A DNA stretch of 64,000 bases, taken from positions 1,054,001 to 1,118,000 of the forward strand of contig NZ_FSQZ01000001.1 in assembly GCF_900129645.1 (NCBI RefSeq), written 5' to 3'. The stretch is from Acetomicrobium flavidum (GTDB lineage Bacteria > Synergistota > Synergistia > Synergistales > Acetomicrobiaceae). Below the pieces are notes generated by a model. That model was not told the origin of the DNA and ran no database searches. It worked only from the letters and a program-made list of their open reading frames with translations. Below, in pieces: positions 35,290-43,457 of this stretch. Numbering within the stretch: position 1 is the stretch's first letter; every line of letters begins with the position of its first letter. A program made the translations under genes and the position numbers.

Positions 35290-35842
35290 GCCGTAATCGG
35301 CCAGATTTGGTCGATATTTCAATAATTTTTACCATAACGGTAATTTGATTATGATTAATCATATCATTAGTTATATGTAATATGCATGCTTGTTTTCTGA
35401 CAAGCACTGAACATTTAGACGATTTTTAAAAATGCTCTTTATAGTGGTAAAAATAACGTTGCAACATTCATTGTTCAAAATATATTGACTTTTCTATTCA
35501 GGCTTAATATTATAAGCTCATAGTCTAAGTTAGTTAAATTTAAATAAAAGCCCTTAAGATTACTTACAACCTCAATAGATACATGCAGTAATACATTATT
35601 TCAATTGAAATGTCGTGCAATTCGACGTATCAACATCCGAACATATTGTTAGTTCTTTTTCATATCGAGATCCTGCCTGCCTATATAGCGCTGAGCGTTA
35701 CTTAAGTCCACTGCTCATGGAGCTGGATTGGCGAATTGCTAGAGGGCCAATATCCAATGCCGTGATAAATATGCCGCCCTGGCTTATTTAAAGAGTTTTA
35801 ACGCAATAGGCTTTAAACATAAAAGGAAGGTGGCGAAGCTTT
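35290..35842 (+). promoter_or_regulatory. 553-base gene-free region ahead of the dipeptide transporter operon
   Basis: No believable coding frame. A/T-rich. It contains a 14-bp palindrome TATGATTAATCATA (35350-35363) and a strong promoter, TTGACT (35485-35490), 17 bases, TATTAT (35508-35513). A possible hairpin with arms GGATTGGC and GCCAATATCC spans 35725-35755. If the promoter is used, the transcript carries a leader of about 320 bases before the binding-protein gene. I do not recognise any known riboswitch class in it. Confidence 0.55.
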
Positions 35843-37474
35843 ATGAGAAAGCGGTTAGCGTTGTTGTTGGTAGCCGCAGTCTGTCTTTCGGTGGCCTTCT
35901 TGGTTTCGGGGGCCGTGGCTCAGGAACCCAAGTATGGTGGCGTATTAAGGTGGCGTGAGGTCAGCGATCCGCCGAAACTCGACCCAGCAATGTCGACGGA
36001 TACTAGTTCTTCTAGAAATGTATATCTTATGTTCGACATGCTGGTCGATAATGATCCCGACGGCAAAAGGATCGTTCCTAGACTGGCTGAAAGTTGGGAA
36101 GCCAGTCCCGACGGCAAAACTTGGACGTTTCACCTAAGGAAGGGTGTCAAATTCCACAGGGAATCGATGGGCAAACCGACCTTGAACGGCGGACGCGAGG
36201 TAAAGGCTCAAGATTGGAAGTACTCCTTCGAGAGACTGGTTAAGGTCAATTCTCCCCGTGCTTATTTCATCGACATGGTAAAGGGGTACAAAGACTTCGT
36301 GGACGGCAAGGCCAAGGAGTGGACGGGCATCAAGGTCATAGACGATTACACCCTCCAGTTCGATCTGGATTACCCCTTTTCTCCCTTTTTAAGCGTTCTG
36401 GCATACAATACCTTTGTGGTCGTACCTAAAGAGGATGCAGAAAAATGGGGAAAGGAGTTTAACTTCCATCCTGTCGGCACCGGAGCTTTTATACTTCAAC
36501 GCTGGGATCACGATCAACGACTAGTATACAAGAAAAACCCTGATTATTGGAAGAAGGACTCTGCCGGCAGACAACTTCCCTATCTTGACGGCGTGGAGGT
36601 CGTCATAATTCCGGACAACACCATAGCTTACGAAGAGTTTAAAAAAGGAAACATAGACGTCCTTCCTGCACCCCCTGATGAGTATTACGAGGAAATAAAG
36701 GCCAAATATCCACATCTTCTCCAAGAACGTCCTGAGCTTGGGACATATTATTATGGCTTCAACAATGCCAAACCTCCCTTTAAGGACAACCTAAAGCTAA
36801 GACAGGCTTTCAACTATGCCGTTGACAGGCAGGCCATAAACGAGCTAGTCATACATGGCCGTTATTTTCCGGCCAAGGGTATCCTTCCGCCGGGAATGCC
36901 CGGATACAACCCTAACCTGAAGGGATATGAATACGATCCCAAGAAAGCAAAGCAATTGCTGGCGGAGGCAGGATACCCCAAGGGAATAACCGTAGACTTG
37001 AACGTCAACAACGATCCTCGACATACCCTCATATCGGAGGCAATCCAGGCACAGCTGAAGCAAGTTGGCATCAACATCAACATAAAGGTCTTAGACTGGG
37101 GAGTGCATTTGGATTTGTGTGAGCGTGGTGAGACCCATATGTTTAGGATGGGATGGGTTGCCGATTATGCCGATCCGGATAACTTCCTTTACGTCCTATT
37201 GCACTCCTCCAACCATGGATCCAAGGGGAATTACTCGTTCTACAGCAATCCAAAGGTAGATGAGCTACTTGCCCAGGCGCGAGTCGAGACAAATTGGGAC
37301 AAGAGAATGAAGCTCTACCAGGAGGCTGAGCAGATTATTGTTAACGATGCGCCTTGGTTGTTCTTGTTCCATTACACTACCAGCTTACTTGCCCAAGAAC
37401 GGCTGAAGAACGTGCACCTTCCGGCCTTTGGAGACTACAGCACTCCGCTTGACGTGGTTTGGATCGCGAAATAA
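35843..37474 (+). CDS. Dipeptide/oligopeptide ABC transporter, substrate-binding protein
   Basis: A 543-residue periplasmic binding protein of family SBP_bac_5 (DppA/OppA). Residues 1-25 are a signal peptide ending SGAVAQ with no lipobox Cys, so the protein is free in the periplasm, as in diderms. Landmarks are LAESWEASPDGKTWTFHLR, the NYAVDRQAIN helix and PGMPGYNP. GGAAGGTGG precedes the ATG. It is the first gene of a five-gene operon with two permeases and two ATPases, and a 30-bp palindrome separates it from the first permease. Peptide specificity is unknown; nickel or sugar ligands occur in some relatives. Confidence 0.92.
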   Translation: MRKRLALLLVAAVCLSVAFLVSGAVAQEPKYGGVLRWREVSDPPKLDPAMSTDTSSSRNVYLMFDMLVDNDPDGKRIVPRLAESWEASPDGKTWTFHLRKGVKFHRESMGKPTLNGGREVKAQDWKYSFERLVKVNSPRAYFIDMVKGYKDFVDGKAKEWTGIKVIDDYTLQFDLDYPFSPFLSVLAYNTFVVVPKEDAEKWGKEFNFHPVGTGAFILQRWDHDQRLVYKKNPDYWKKDSAGRQLPYLDGVEVVIIPDNTIAYEEFKKGNIDVLPAPPDEYYEEIKAKYPHLLQERPELGTYYYGFNNAKPPFKDNLKLRQAFNYAVDRQAINELVIHGRYFPAKGILPPGMPGYNPNLKGYEYDPKKAKQLLAEAGYPKGITVDLNVNNDPRHTLISEAIQAQLKQVGININIKVLDWGVHLDLCERGETHMFRMGWVADYADPDNFLYVLLHSSNHGSKGNYSFYSNPKVDELLAQARVETNWDKRMKLYQEAEQIIVNDAPWLFLFHYTTSLLAQERLKNVHLPAFGDYSTPLDVVWIAK

Positions 37475-37479
37475 GGACG

Positions 37480-37509
37480 GATTAGAGGCGGGCTAGCCCG
37501 CCTCTAATC
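37480..37509 (+). repeat. 30-bp perfect palindrome between binding-protein and permease genes
   Basis: A perfect 15+15 inverted repeat with GC-rich centre, six bases after the binding-protein stop codon and 19 bases before the permease start. There is no U-run after it, so rather than a full terminator it probably protects the upstream mRNA 3' end or slows polymerase, giving more binding protein than permease. Confidence 0.8.
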
Positions 37510-37527
37510 GAGATAGGGGGCAGGCGA

Positions 37528-38454
37528 ATGTTCTCTTACGTAGTTAGAAAGCTGTTATATGCAGTTCCCGTCATATGGGGCGTCGTTACCATTGTGTTCA
37601 TTCTTATGGCCATCGTGCCCGGAGATCCGGCAAGGCTAATGATGGGACAAAGGGGTGATCCGGAGACGTTGGCCCGTATCAGGGCGGATTTGGGATTGGA
37701 CCTTCCCATCCATAAGCAATACGTAAGATTTTTAAAGGATTTAGCGAGAGGTGACCTTGGCGTATCTTACCGAAATAATGAAAAGGTTGTTGATGCTTTA
37801 ATGACGCGTTTCGGAGCTACGCTGAAGTTGGCTTTTTGGGCCATGATATTGGCCTCCATATTAGGGATACTTGCCGGGATAATATCTGCCGTCAAGCAGT
37901 ATTCCATATTTGACTATTCGGCTATGTTCATCGCCATATCCGGCATCAGTGCACCCGTCTTTTGGGTAGGGTTGCTGCTTTTATTGATCTTTGCCTATAC
38001 GCTTCATTTGATACCGGGAGTCGGATACGTTCCTGGGGATTGGCGATATTTTATACTTCCGGTCATCACGCTAGGCGTTAGACCTGCGGCCCTCATCGCA
38101 AGGCTGACTAGATCGTGCATGCTCGAAGTGATGACCCAGGACTACATTCGTACGGCAAGGGCGAAGGGGTTGCACGAAAGAGCTGTGGTCATGCGGCATG
38201 CCCTGAAGAACGCCCTCATTCCCGTAGTGACAATAGTTGGCACCGAGGTGGCCGATTTGCTCTCCGGGGCGGTCTTGACCGAGACCATATTTGCTTGGCC
38301 TGGAGTGGGGAGGCTGGCAGTCGAAGCCTTGGTGGCGCGAGATTTTCCGATGATAAGGGGCACTGTCATCTTTATGGCCGTCATATTTTTGGTGGCCAAC
38401 TTGATCGTCGACATCTCCTATGGGTTCATAGATCCCAGGATACGTTACGACTAA
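37528..38454 (+). CDS. Dipeptide ABC transporter permease (DppB-like)
   Basis: A 308-residue inner-membrane permease with about six helices. It begins FSYVVRKLLYAVPVIWGVV and has the typical PGDPARLMMGQRGDPE segment after helix 1 and the coupling loop YIRTARAKGLHERAVVMRHAL (38142-38204). It ends GFIDPRIRYD, the classic DppB/OppB tail. GGGGGCAGG precedes the ATG. It partners the DppC-like gene 12 bases downstream. Confidence 0.93.
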   Translation: MFSYVVRKLLYAVPVIWGVVTIVFILMAIVPGDPARLMMGQRGDPETLARIRADLGLDLPIHKQYVRFLKDLARGDLGVSYRNNEKVVDALMTRFGATLKLAFWAMILASILGILAGIISAVKQYSIFDYSAMFIAISGISAPVFWVGLLLLLIFAYTLHLIPGVGYVPGDWRYFILPVITLGVRPAALIARLTRSCMLEVMTQDYIRTARAKGLHERAVVMRHALKNALIPVVTIVGTEVADLLSGAVLTETIFAWPGVGRLAVEALVARDFPMIRGTVIFMAVIFLVANLIVDISYGFIDPRIRYD

Positions 38455-38466
38455 GGTGATTTTAAC

Positions 38467-39348
38467 ATGACTAAAAAGAGCAAATCAGGCGGTCTTTGGT
38501 ATGAGGCATGGCTAAGGTTTAAGAGGAATAAATTGGCCATGGTGGGTTTGGTCATGGCCCTATCGGTCATCTTGGTGGCAATTTTTGCTCCCCTTATCGC
38601 ACCATACGATCCCATAGAGCAGCTGATATGGAGCGAGGGCGCACAAGCGAGGCTTGCCCCTCCGAGCCTGCGCCATTTGATGGGTACCGATATATATGGT
38701 CGCGATATACTAAGCAGGATAATATACGGGTCGAGGATCTCCCTTCAGATAGGCATATTTGCTACCGTAGTTTCGCTTCTAATAGGCGTGCCATTGGGGG
38801 CAATGGCGGGGTATATAGGCAAGTGGGTCGACGATCTGATATCATGGCTTATCAACGTCGTGTTCGCCTTTCCCTTTTTGCTATTCGTCTTGGCCGTGAT
38901 AGCGGTCTTTCAAAGTCCCAGTCTCAGGGTCGTCTATATTGCCATAGGTTTAGTAAATTGGGTTGGCATAGCTAGGGTTGTCAGGGCGCAGTTCATATCC
39001 TTGCGAGATAGGGAATTTGTTGAGGCCGCTAAGGCTTTGGGTCTGCCGCGCAGGACCATAATATTTAAACATATCCTTCCCAACGCGATCGCTCCCGTTA
39101 TAGTGCAGGCAACGCTGGGCATGGGCAGCATCATCATAACCGAAGCCGGCTTGGCCTTTTTGGGCTTTGGTGCACAGCCTCCGACTCCAAGTTGGGGCCT
39201 CATGATTTCCGAGGGCCAAAAATATCTGAGCGTTGGCAAGTGGTGGTGGGCCATATTTCCGGGCCTTGCGATAATTTACACTGTGCTTGCCTTCAACTTC
39301 CTTGGAGACGGGTTGCGGGACGCCTTGGACGTCAGGCTCAAAAGGTAG
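38467..39348 (+). CDS. Dipeptide ABC transporter permease (DppC-like)
   Basis: The second permease, 293 residues, with an N-terminal OppC_N segment (RFKRNKLAMVGLVMA) and five further helices. Family marks: HLMGTDIYGRDILSRIIYG, the coupling loop EFVEAAKALGLPRRTIIFKH and the ending NFLGDGLRDALDVRLKR. It forms the channel with the DppB-like protein. Its stop codon touches the GTG start of the ATPase gene downstream. Confidence 0.93.
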   Translation: MTKKSKSGGLWYEAWLRFKRNKLAMVGLVMALSVILVAIFAPLIAPYDPIEQLIWSEGAQARLAPPSLRHLMGTDIYGRDILSRIIYGSRISLQIGIFATVVSLLIGVPLGAMAGYIGKWVDDLISWLINVVFAFPFLLFVLAVIAVFQSPSLRVVYIAIGLVNWVGIARVVRAQFISLRDREFVEAAKALGLPRRTIIFKHILPNAIAPVIVQATLGMGSIIITEAGLAFLGFGAQPPTPSWGLMISEGQKYLSVGKWWWAIFPGLAIIYTVLAFNFLGDGLRDALDVRLKR

Positions 39349-40350
39349 GTGAGGTCGTTGAGCTTGCTGGAGATCAAGGATCTTAAGACGTATTTCGATA
39401 CGGACAGAGGTCTTGTGAAGGCCGTCGAAGGAGTGACCTTTAACATTGATCCTGGAGAGACCGTTGGCGTAGTGGGAGAGTCGGGATGCGGCAAAAGCGT
39501 GACAGCCCTATCGGTAATGAAGCTTCTTCCTAAGCCTGTAGGCAGGATAGCTGGCGGGAAGATCATCTTCAAGGGGGAAGATCTAACTGACGCCACGGAA
39601 GACAGGATGCGGCAAATAAGGGGTAACAAGATCTCGATGATATTTCAGGAGCCCATGACGAGCCTGAATCCGGTGTTGACGGTTGGTTATCAGATAATGG
39701 AACCCTTAATGCTTCACCAAGGCATGAGCAGCAGGGAGGCCAAGGCCAAGGCAATCGAGATGCTGCAGCTTGTTGGCATGCCCGATCCGGGTCGCAGGGT
39801 TGACGAATACCCCCATCAACTTTCAGGAGGACAGCGTCAAAGGGCCATGATAGCCATGGCTTTGGCCTGCAGGCCTGAACTGCTCATCGCCGATGAACCG
39901 ACCACCGCTTTGGACGTTACGATTCAGGCCCAAATCTTGGACCTTATGAACGATCTGCAGAGGGAGTTCGACACGGCCATAATGTTGATAACCCATGATC
40001 TTGGCGTCATAGCTGAGATGGCCCAACGGGTGGTCGTCATGTACGCAGGGCTGATAGTGGAAGAAGCGCCCGTAGTTCCTCTTTTCTACGAACCGCTACA
40101 TCCTTACACCCGGGGGCTGCTTTCCTCAATTCCGAGAGTTGATAAAGACCTTGATAAACTCCACGTGATACCGGGTTTTGTGCCCAGCCCATTTGAATTT
40201 CCCAAAGGATGTCGTTTTCATAACCGTTGCGACAGGGCCTTATCAAAATGTTCCGAGGAAATGCCTCCGCTTTATGTATTTAAGGACGGGCGTGCGGTGA
40301 GATGCTTTTTGTACGAATCAAAATCTACCGACAGAGGTGCCTCGCGATGA
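39349..40350 (+). CDS. Dipeptide ABC transporter ATPase (DppD-like)
   Basis: A 333-residue ATPase. Walker A is GESGCGKSV at about 44-52, the signature is [12 protein letters not shown], Walker B is [13 protein letters not shown] and the switch His is in [10 protein letters not shown]. The C-terminal oligopeptide-transporter extension carries a Cys cluster ([15 protein letters not shown]) that in relatives binds an iron-sulfur centre. GTG 39349 directly follows the dppC-like stop; TTG 39358 with the AGGTGAGG site is a possible alternative start. It works as a heterodimer with the next gene product. Confidence 0.92.
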   Translation: MRSLSLLEIKDLKTYFDTDRGLVKAVEGVTFNIDPGETVGVVGESGCGKSVTALSVMKLLPKPVGRIAGGKIIFKGEDLTDATEDRMRQIRGNKISMIFQEPMTSLNPVLTVGYQIMEPLMLHQGMSSREAKAKAIEMLQLVGMPDPGRRVDEYPHQLSGGQRQRAMIAMALACRPELLIADEPTTALDVTIQAQILDLMNDLQREFDTAIMLITHDLGVIAEMAQRVVVMYAGLIVEEAPVVPLFYEPLHPYTRGLLSSIPRVDKDLDKLHVIPGFVPSPFEFPKGCRFHNRCDRALSKCSEEMPPLYVFKDGRAVRCFLYESKSTDRGASR

Positions 40351-41324
40351 CCCAAGGGATTCATTTCTTGGAGGTTAAGAACTTAAGGCAATACTTTCCC
40401 ATTAAAAGGGGAGTATTCAGGAGGACAGTTGGGTACGTTCGTGCCGTAGATGATGTTTCCTTCCATATTGACGACCAGGAGACCTTGGGGTTGGTTGGAG
40501 AATCCGGCTGCGGAAAGACCACTATGGGAAGAACTATACTTCACTTGCTCGAACCGACAGGCGGTGAGGCCTTTTTCATGGGTGAGGAAATCGGCGTTAA
40601 ATTGCGCCATGATCCTCGTGACGTCAGGCAGAAAATGCAAATCATCTTTCAGGACCCCTACGGCAGCTTAAACCCCCGAATGACCGTAAACGAGATAGTT
40701 GGCGAAGCGGTAAGGTATTATGGCCTATGTTCCAGAAAGGAACTCGATGATTATATAGCTGAAGTTTTGTCGAGATGCGGATTGCTCCCGGAACATCGCT
40801 TCAGGTATCCCCATGAATTTTCTGGAGGACAACGCCAAAGGATCAGCATCGCGCGAGCCTTGGCTTTGAAGCCGAAGTTTATCGTCTGCGACGAGCCGGT
40901 ATCAGCTCTGGATGTCTCAATAAGAAGCCAAATATTGAATTTACTAAAGGATCTTCAGGAACAGCTTAAGCTGACCTATCTGTTCATATCCCACGATTTA
41001 GCCGTGGTAAGGCACATATCCGATCGTATTGCCGTCATGTACCTGGGAAAGATCGTGGAGATGGCATCTAAGGTGGAGTTTTTCGACAACCCCTTGCATC
41101 CCTACTCTCACGCCTTGCTTTCTGCTATACCGGTTCCCGATCCCAAACGTCAACGTCAACGCATCATCCTGGAAGGAGACGTTCCGTCGCCGGCAAATCC
41201 TCCATCGGGCTGCAGGTTTAACCCCAGGTGCAAGCATGCCATGGAAAAATGCAGAAAAGAAGAACCTTCCTTAGTGGATGTTGGAAATGGTCATTTTGTG
41301 GCCTGCTTTTTGCATTGCAGATAA
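40347..41324 (+). CDS. Dipeptide ABC transporter ATPase (DppF-like)
   Basis: A 325-residue ATPase. Walker A is GESGCGKTT, the signature is [12 protein letters not shown], Walker B is [13 protein letters not shown] and the switch His is in SHDLAVVRH. The C-terminal extension again has Cys residues ([15 protein letters not shown]). ATG 40347 overlaps the dppD-like stop (ATGA) and follows GAGGTG by eight bases; the frame is open further upstream to 40302 but without a ribosome site. It ends the operon and is followed by a small GC hairpin and a true terminator. Confidence 0.92.
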   Translation: MTQGIHFLEVKNLRQYFPIKRGVFRRTVGYVRAVDDVSFHIDDQETLGLVGESGCGKTTMGRTILHLLEPTGGEAFFMGEEIGVKLRHDPRDVRQKMQIIFQDPYGSLNPRMTVNEIVGEAVRYYGLCSRKELDDYIAEVLSRCGLLPEHRFRYPHEFSGGQRQRISIARALALKPKFIVCDEPVSALDVSIRSQILNLLKDLQEQLKLTYLFISHDLAVVRHISDRIAVMYLGKIVEMASKVEFFDNPLHPYSHALLSAIPVPDPKRQRQRIILEGDVPSPANPPSGCRFNPRCKHAMEKCRKEEPSLVDVGNGHFVACFLHCR

Positions 41325-41356
41325 GCCCCGGACGGGGAGCAAACGATATTAAAAAT

Positions 41357-41392
41357 TTTAAAAAAGAGCCGAAGCCCTGGCTCTTTTTTAAA
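41357..41392 (+). terminator. Terminator of the first dipeptide transporter operon
   Basis: A 14-bp stem (41357-41370 with 41379-41392) with an eight-base loop and a T-rich 3' arm. A small CCCCG/CGGGG hairpin precedes it at 41326-41337. Confidence 0.85.
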
Positions 41393-41395
41393 TGT

Positions 41396-41419
41396 TATAA
41401 TATACCTATCCTAGGTATA
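41396..41419 (+). promoter_or_regulatory. ccdA-resA promoter -10 with overlapping inverted repeat
   Basis: TATAAT (41396-41401) runs into an 8-bp inverted repeat, TATACCTA-TCC-TAGGTATA (41401-41419), which then touches the GGAGGATG ribosome site of the ccdA-like gene. The form ATACC-N7-GGTAT resembles operators of CsoR/CstR-type copper or persulfide sensors. A repressor bound here would block transcription. No such regulator is in the window. Confidence 0.5.
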
Positions 41420-41432
41420 GGAGGATGAAGCA

Positions 41433-42137
41433 GTGTCAAACCTGTCTTTTGGGATTGCCTTTGTGGCCGGATTGTTGTCCTTCATGTCGCCATGTCTTTT
41501 GCCCATGATACCTATTTACATCGCCTACTTGGCCGGAGACTCCTTTGAAGTTTCTGGCCGGCGAGAAGGCGCAAGAAGGCTTAAGGCCTTTTCCCATGCC
41601 CTCCTTTTCGTCGCAGGCTTTTCCGTCGTGTTCGTCCTCTTTGGAGCCTCTGCCACGGCCTTGGGAAGGCTTTTGATCAAAAACCAGCTTTTGATAAGAA
41701 AAGTCGGCGCCGCCTTCATCGTTCTTCTGGGCCTTTACATGATGGGCCTGTTTGACCTGTTGTCGCTGGATCGGCAGCGATCTGTAGGGATAAAGCTGCC
41801 AAAGGTTTCTTGGGTCAAGGCGTTTTTGATGGGCATGGCCTTTTCTGCCGGCTGGACTCCCTGCGTCGGCCCCATACTGGCTTCCATACTGATCATGGCA
41901 AGCAGCAGCGATACGGTTTCGGTAGGCATGTTGCTGTTGCTTGCCTATTCCTTGGGGCTTGGATTGCCATTTTTGGTAGTGGCCCTATTTGTGGATTGGT
42001 TTGAAGGTTTCATAAAAAGGCATACGACAAAGCTGATATACGTCAAAAAGATCGCTGGCGCGATGCTGGTCGCCGTTGGAGCCTTGATGTACCTCGATTT
42101 CTTTTCCAGGTATGCCGTTTATTTTACAGGGGGTTGA
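41433..42137 (+). CDS. CcdA/DsbD-type thiol-electron transporter
   Basis: A 234-residue inner-membrane protein with about six helices that carries electrons from cytoplasmic thioredoxin to periplasmic thiol proteins. The redox Cys residues are in SFMSPCLLPMIPIY (helix 1) and GWTPCVGPIL (helix 4), the hallmark of CcdA. Start GTG 41433 follows GGAGG by eight bases. It is paired with the periplasmic thioredoxin-like gene four bases downstream, its likely electron acceptor. Together they can keep cytochrome c or other exported Cys proteins reduced. Confidence 0.92.
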   Translation: MSNLSFGIAFVAGLLSFMSPCLLPMIPIYIAYLAGDSFEVSGRREGARRLKAFSHALLFVAGFSVVFVLFGASATALGRLLIKNQLLIRKVGAAFIVLLGLYMMGLFDLLSLDRQRSVGIKLPKVSWVKAFLMGMAFSAGWTPCVGPILASILIMASSSDTVSVGMLLLLAYSLGLGLPFLVVALFVDWFEGFIKRHTTKLIYVKKIAGAMLVAVGALMYLDFFSRYAVYFTGG

Positions 42138-42141
42138 TGTC

Positions 42142-42660
42142 ATGAAGGCCATAAGAGCGGTTAATCTATCGATATCTGTATTGCTTTTTTCGTTGCTGTT
42201 CGCTATATGCTTTGTCTATGAAGCTAGCGCTTCGTCACTTGTCCAGAAGGGGCGTGTGGCGCCCAATTTTGAAGTGGTCGACTTAAACGGCAATCCCTTT
42301 AAGCTTTCCGATTTAAAGGGAAAGCCGGTATTGCTCAACTTTTGGGCCACGTGGTGTCCTCCATGCAAGTCGGAGCTTCCGGAGTTTGAGCGATTCTTTG
42401 AGGAATATGGCAAACAGGTGCATATCGTCGCAATTAACCTTACCCTTTCGGAAAAGTCCAAGGATGCCGTCAAGGAGTTCGTGAAGAAGCAAGGCCTGAC
42501 CTTCCCGATTTACCTGGACGTTGAGGGCTCTGTGGCCGAAACGTATCTGGTGCGTTACATCCCTACCAGTTACTTTCTCGACGAGAATCTGGTGGTGAAG
42601 GATATGCACGTAGGCCCTTTGAAGTTCGAGGATATGGTCAAAAAGTTTGAAGTTGATTGA
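42142..42660 (+). CDS. Exported TlpA/ResA-like thioredoxin
   Basis: A 172-residue thioredoxin-fold protein held at or released from the membrane by residues 1-30 (hydrophobic signal; AS rather than Cys at the cleavage region, so not a lipoprotein). The active site is NFWATWCPPCKSELPE at about 70-85. A PTSYFLDENL segment holds the cis-proline. ATG 42142 follows AGGGGG by eight bases; an upstream ATG at 42112 lies within ccdA. It receives electrons from CcdA, which is co-transcribed. Confidence 0.92.
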   Translation: MKAIRAVNLSISVLLFSLLFAICFVYEASASSLVQKGRVAPNFEVVDLNGNPFKLSDLKGKPVLLNFWATWCPPCKSELPEFERFFEEYGKQVHIVAINLTLSEKSKDAVKEFVKKQGLTFPIYLDVEGSVAETYLVRYIPTSYFLDENLVVKDMHVGPLKFEDMVKKFEVD

Positions 42661-42745
42661 TATGTATACATAATATATCAATGACCCAAGTCAGCACTCC
42701 TCCCTGTGTTATACTTTTATTGTAAGGTTTAGTTTAGATGAGGAG

Positions 42746-43435
42746 ATGATGAGGCCAATGAGCGAGCTTATTCCGGAGATAGCCAGATGGGCGAGTATCA
42801 GGAGGTACGAGCAACGCCCCATTCCAAATGACGTGCTCAAAAGGATCCTGGATGCGGCAAGGCGTGCTCCAAGCTGGTCTAACGTGCAGCCATGGCATTT
42901 CATTGCAGTAAGGGATAAGACGATGAAGTCGAAGCTGCGCCAATTGGCGGTAGGACAGCGCTTCGTCGAGACGGCTGACACGGTGATCGTTTGTTGCGGT
43001 GATCGCAGCGCATGGTCCAGGGAGCAGAGGATAAGGCAGATGAAGGCCCTGTCTGAGGCTCTGGGTCAAAGCTTCGACGAGGAGAGGGTAAAAAGGTCCT
43101 TAAATGATCCCGCCTATAACCCCCTTTTGAGGGGCGAAGAGGTGCTGATCGCCAGGCTGTATGAACAGATCTCCTTGGCAATTGCCTTCATGATACTCCA
43201 GGCCAGACACGAAGGCGTCGGCAGCTGCATCGTGGGTGCCTTTGCCAATGAGGTTACGGCAATAAACAGGGAGCTTTATGACGAGGTTCGCCTAGACCTC
43301 GGCATCCCTAAGGACATGACGATCTTGACCTTGGTAACCCTTGGCTACCCTGCAGAGGATCCAAAGCCCAGGCCGCGCAAGCCCTTTGACGAGGTCGTCT
43401 CCCTTGAAAGATACGCAAATTTCTTCAACGATTGA
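42746..43435 (+). CDS. Nitroreductase-family FMN oxidoreductase
   Basis: A 229-residue flavoprotein fold. SIRRYEQRPIPNDVLKRIL at the N-terminus gives the FMN phosphate contacts, followed by ARRAPSWSNVQPWHF and a C-terminal TLVTLGYPAEDPKPRPRKP, typical of the family. Members reduce nitro compounds, quinones or flavin using NAD(P)H. The start is uncertain: ATG 42746, 42749 and 42758 are close together around GATGAGGAG; 42746 is given. A TATACT at 42710-42715 may be its -10. It is followed at 22 bases by the beta-CASP gene. The substrate is unknown. Confidence 0.88.
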   Translation: MMRPMSELIPEIARWASIRRYEQRPIPNDVLKRILDAARRAPSWSNVQPWHFIAVRDKTMKSKLRQLAVGQRFVETADTVIVCCGDRSAWSREQRIRQMKALSEALGQSFDEERVKRSLNDPAYNPLLRGEEVLIARLYEQISLAIAFMILQARHEGVGSCIVGAFANEVTAINRELYDEVRLDLGIPKDMTILTLVTLGYPAEDPKPRPRKPFDEVVSLERYANFFND

Positions 43436-43457
43436 TGTCTGAAAGGGGGACATAAAG

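Noticed and set aside
42661-42672. 12-bp palindrome TATGTATACATA after the resA-like gene
   Set aside because: It is short and purely A/T-rich apart from two G and two C, directly follows a stop codon and has no T-run; chance is sufficient explanation.
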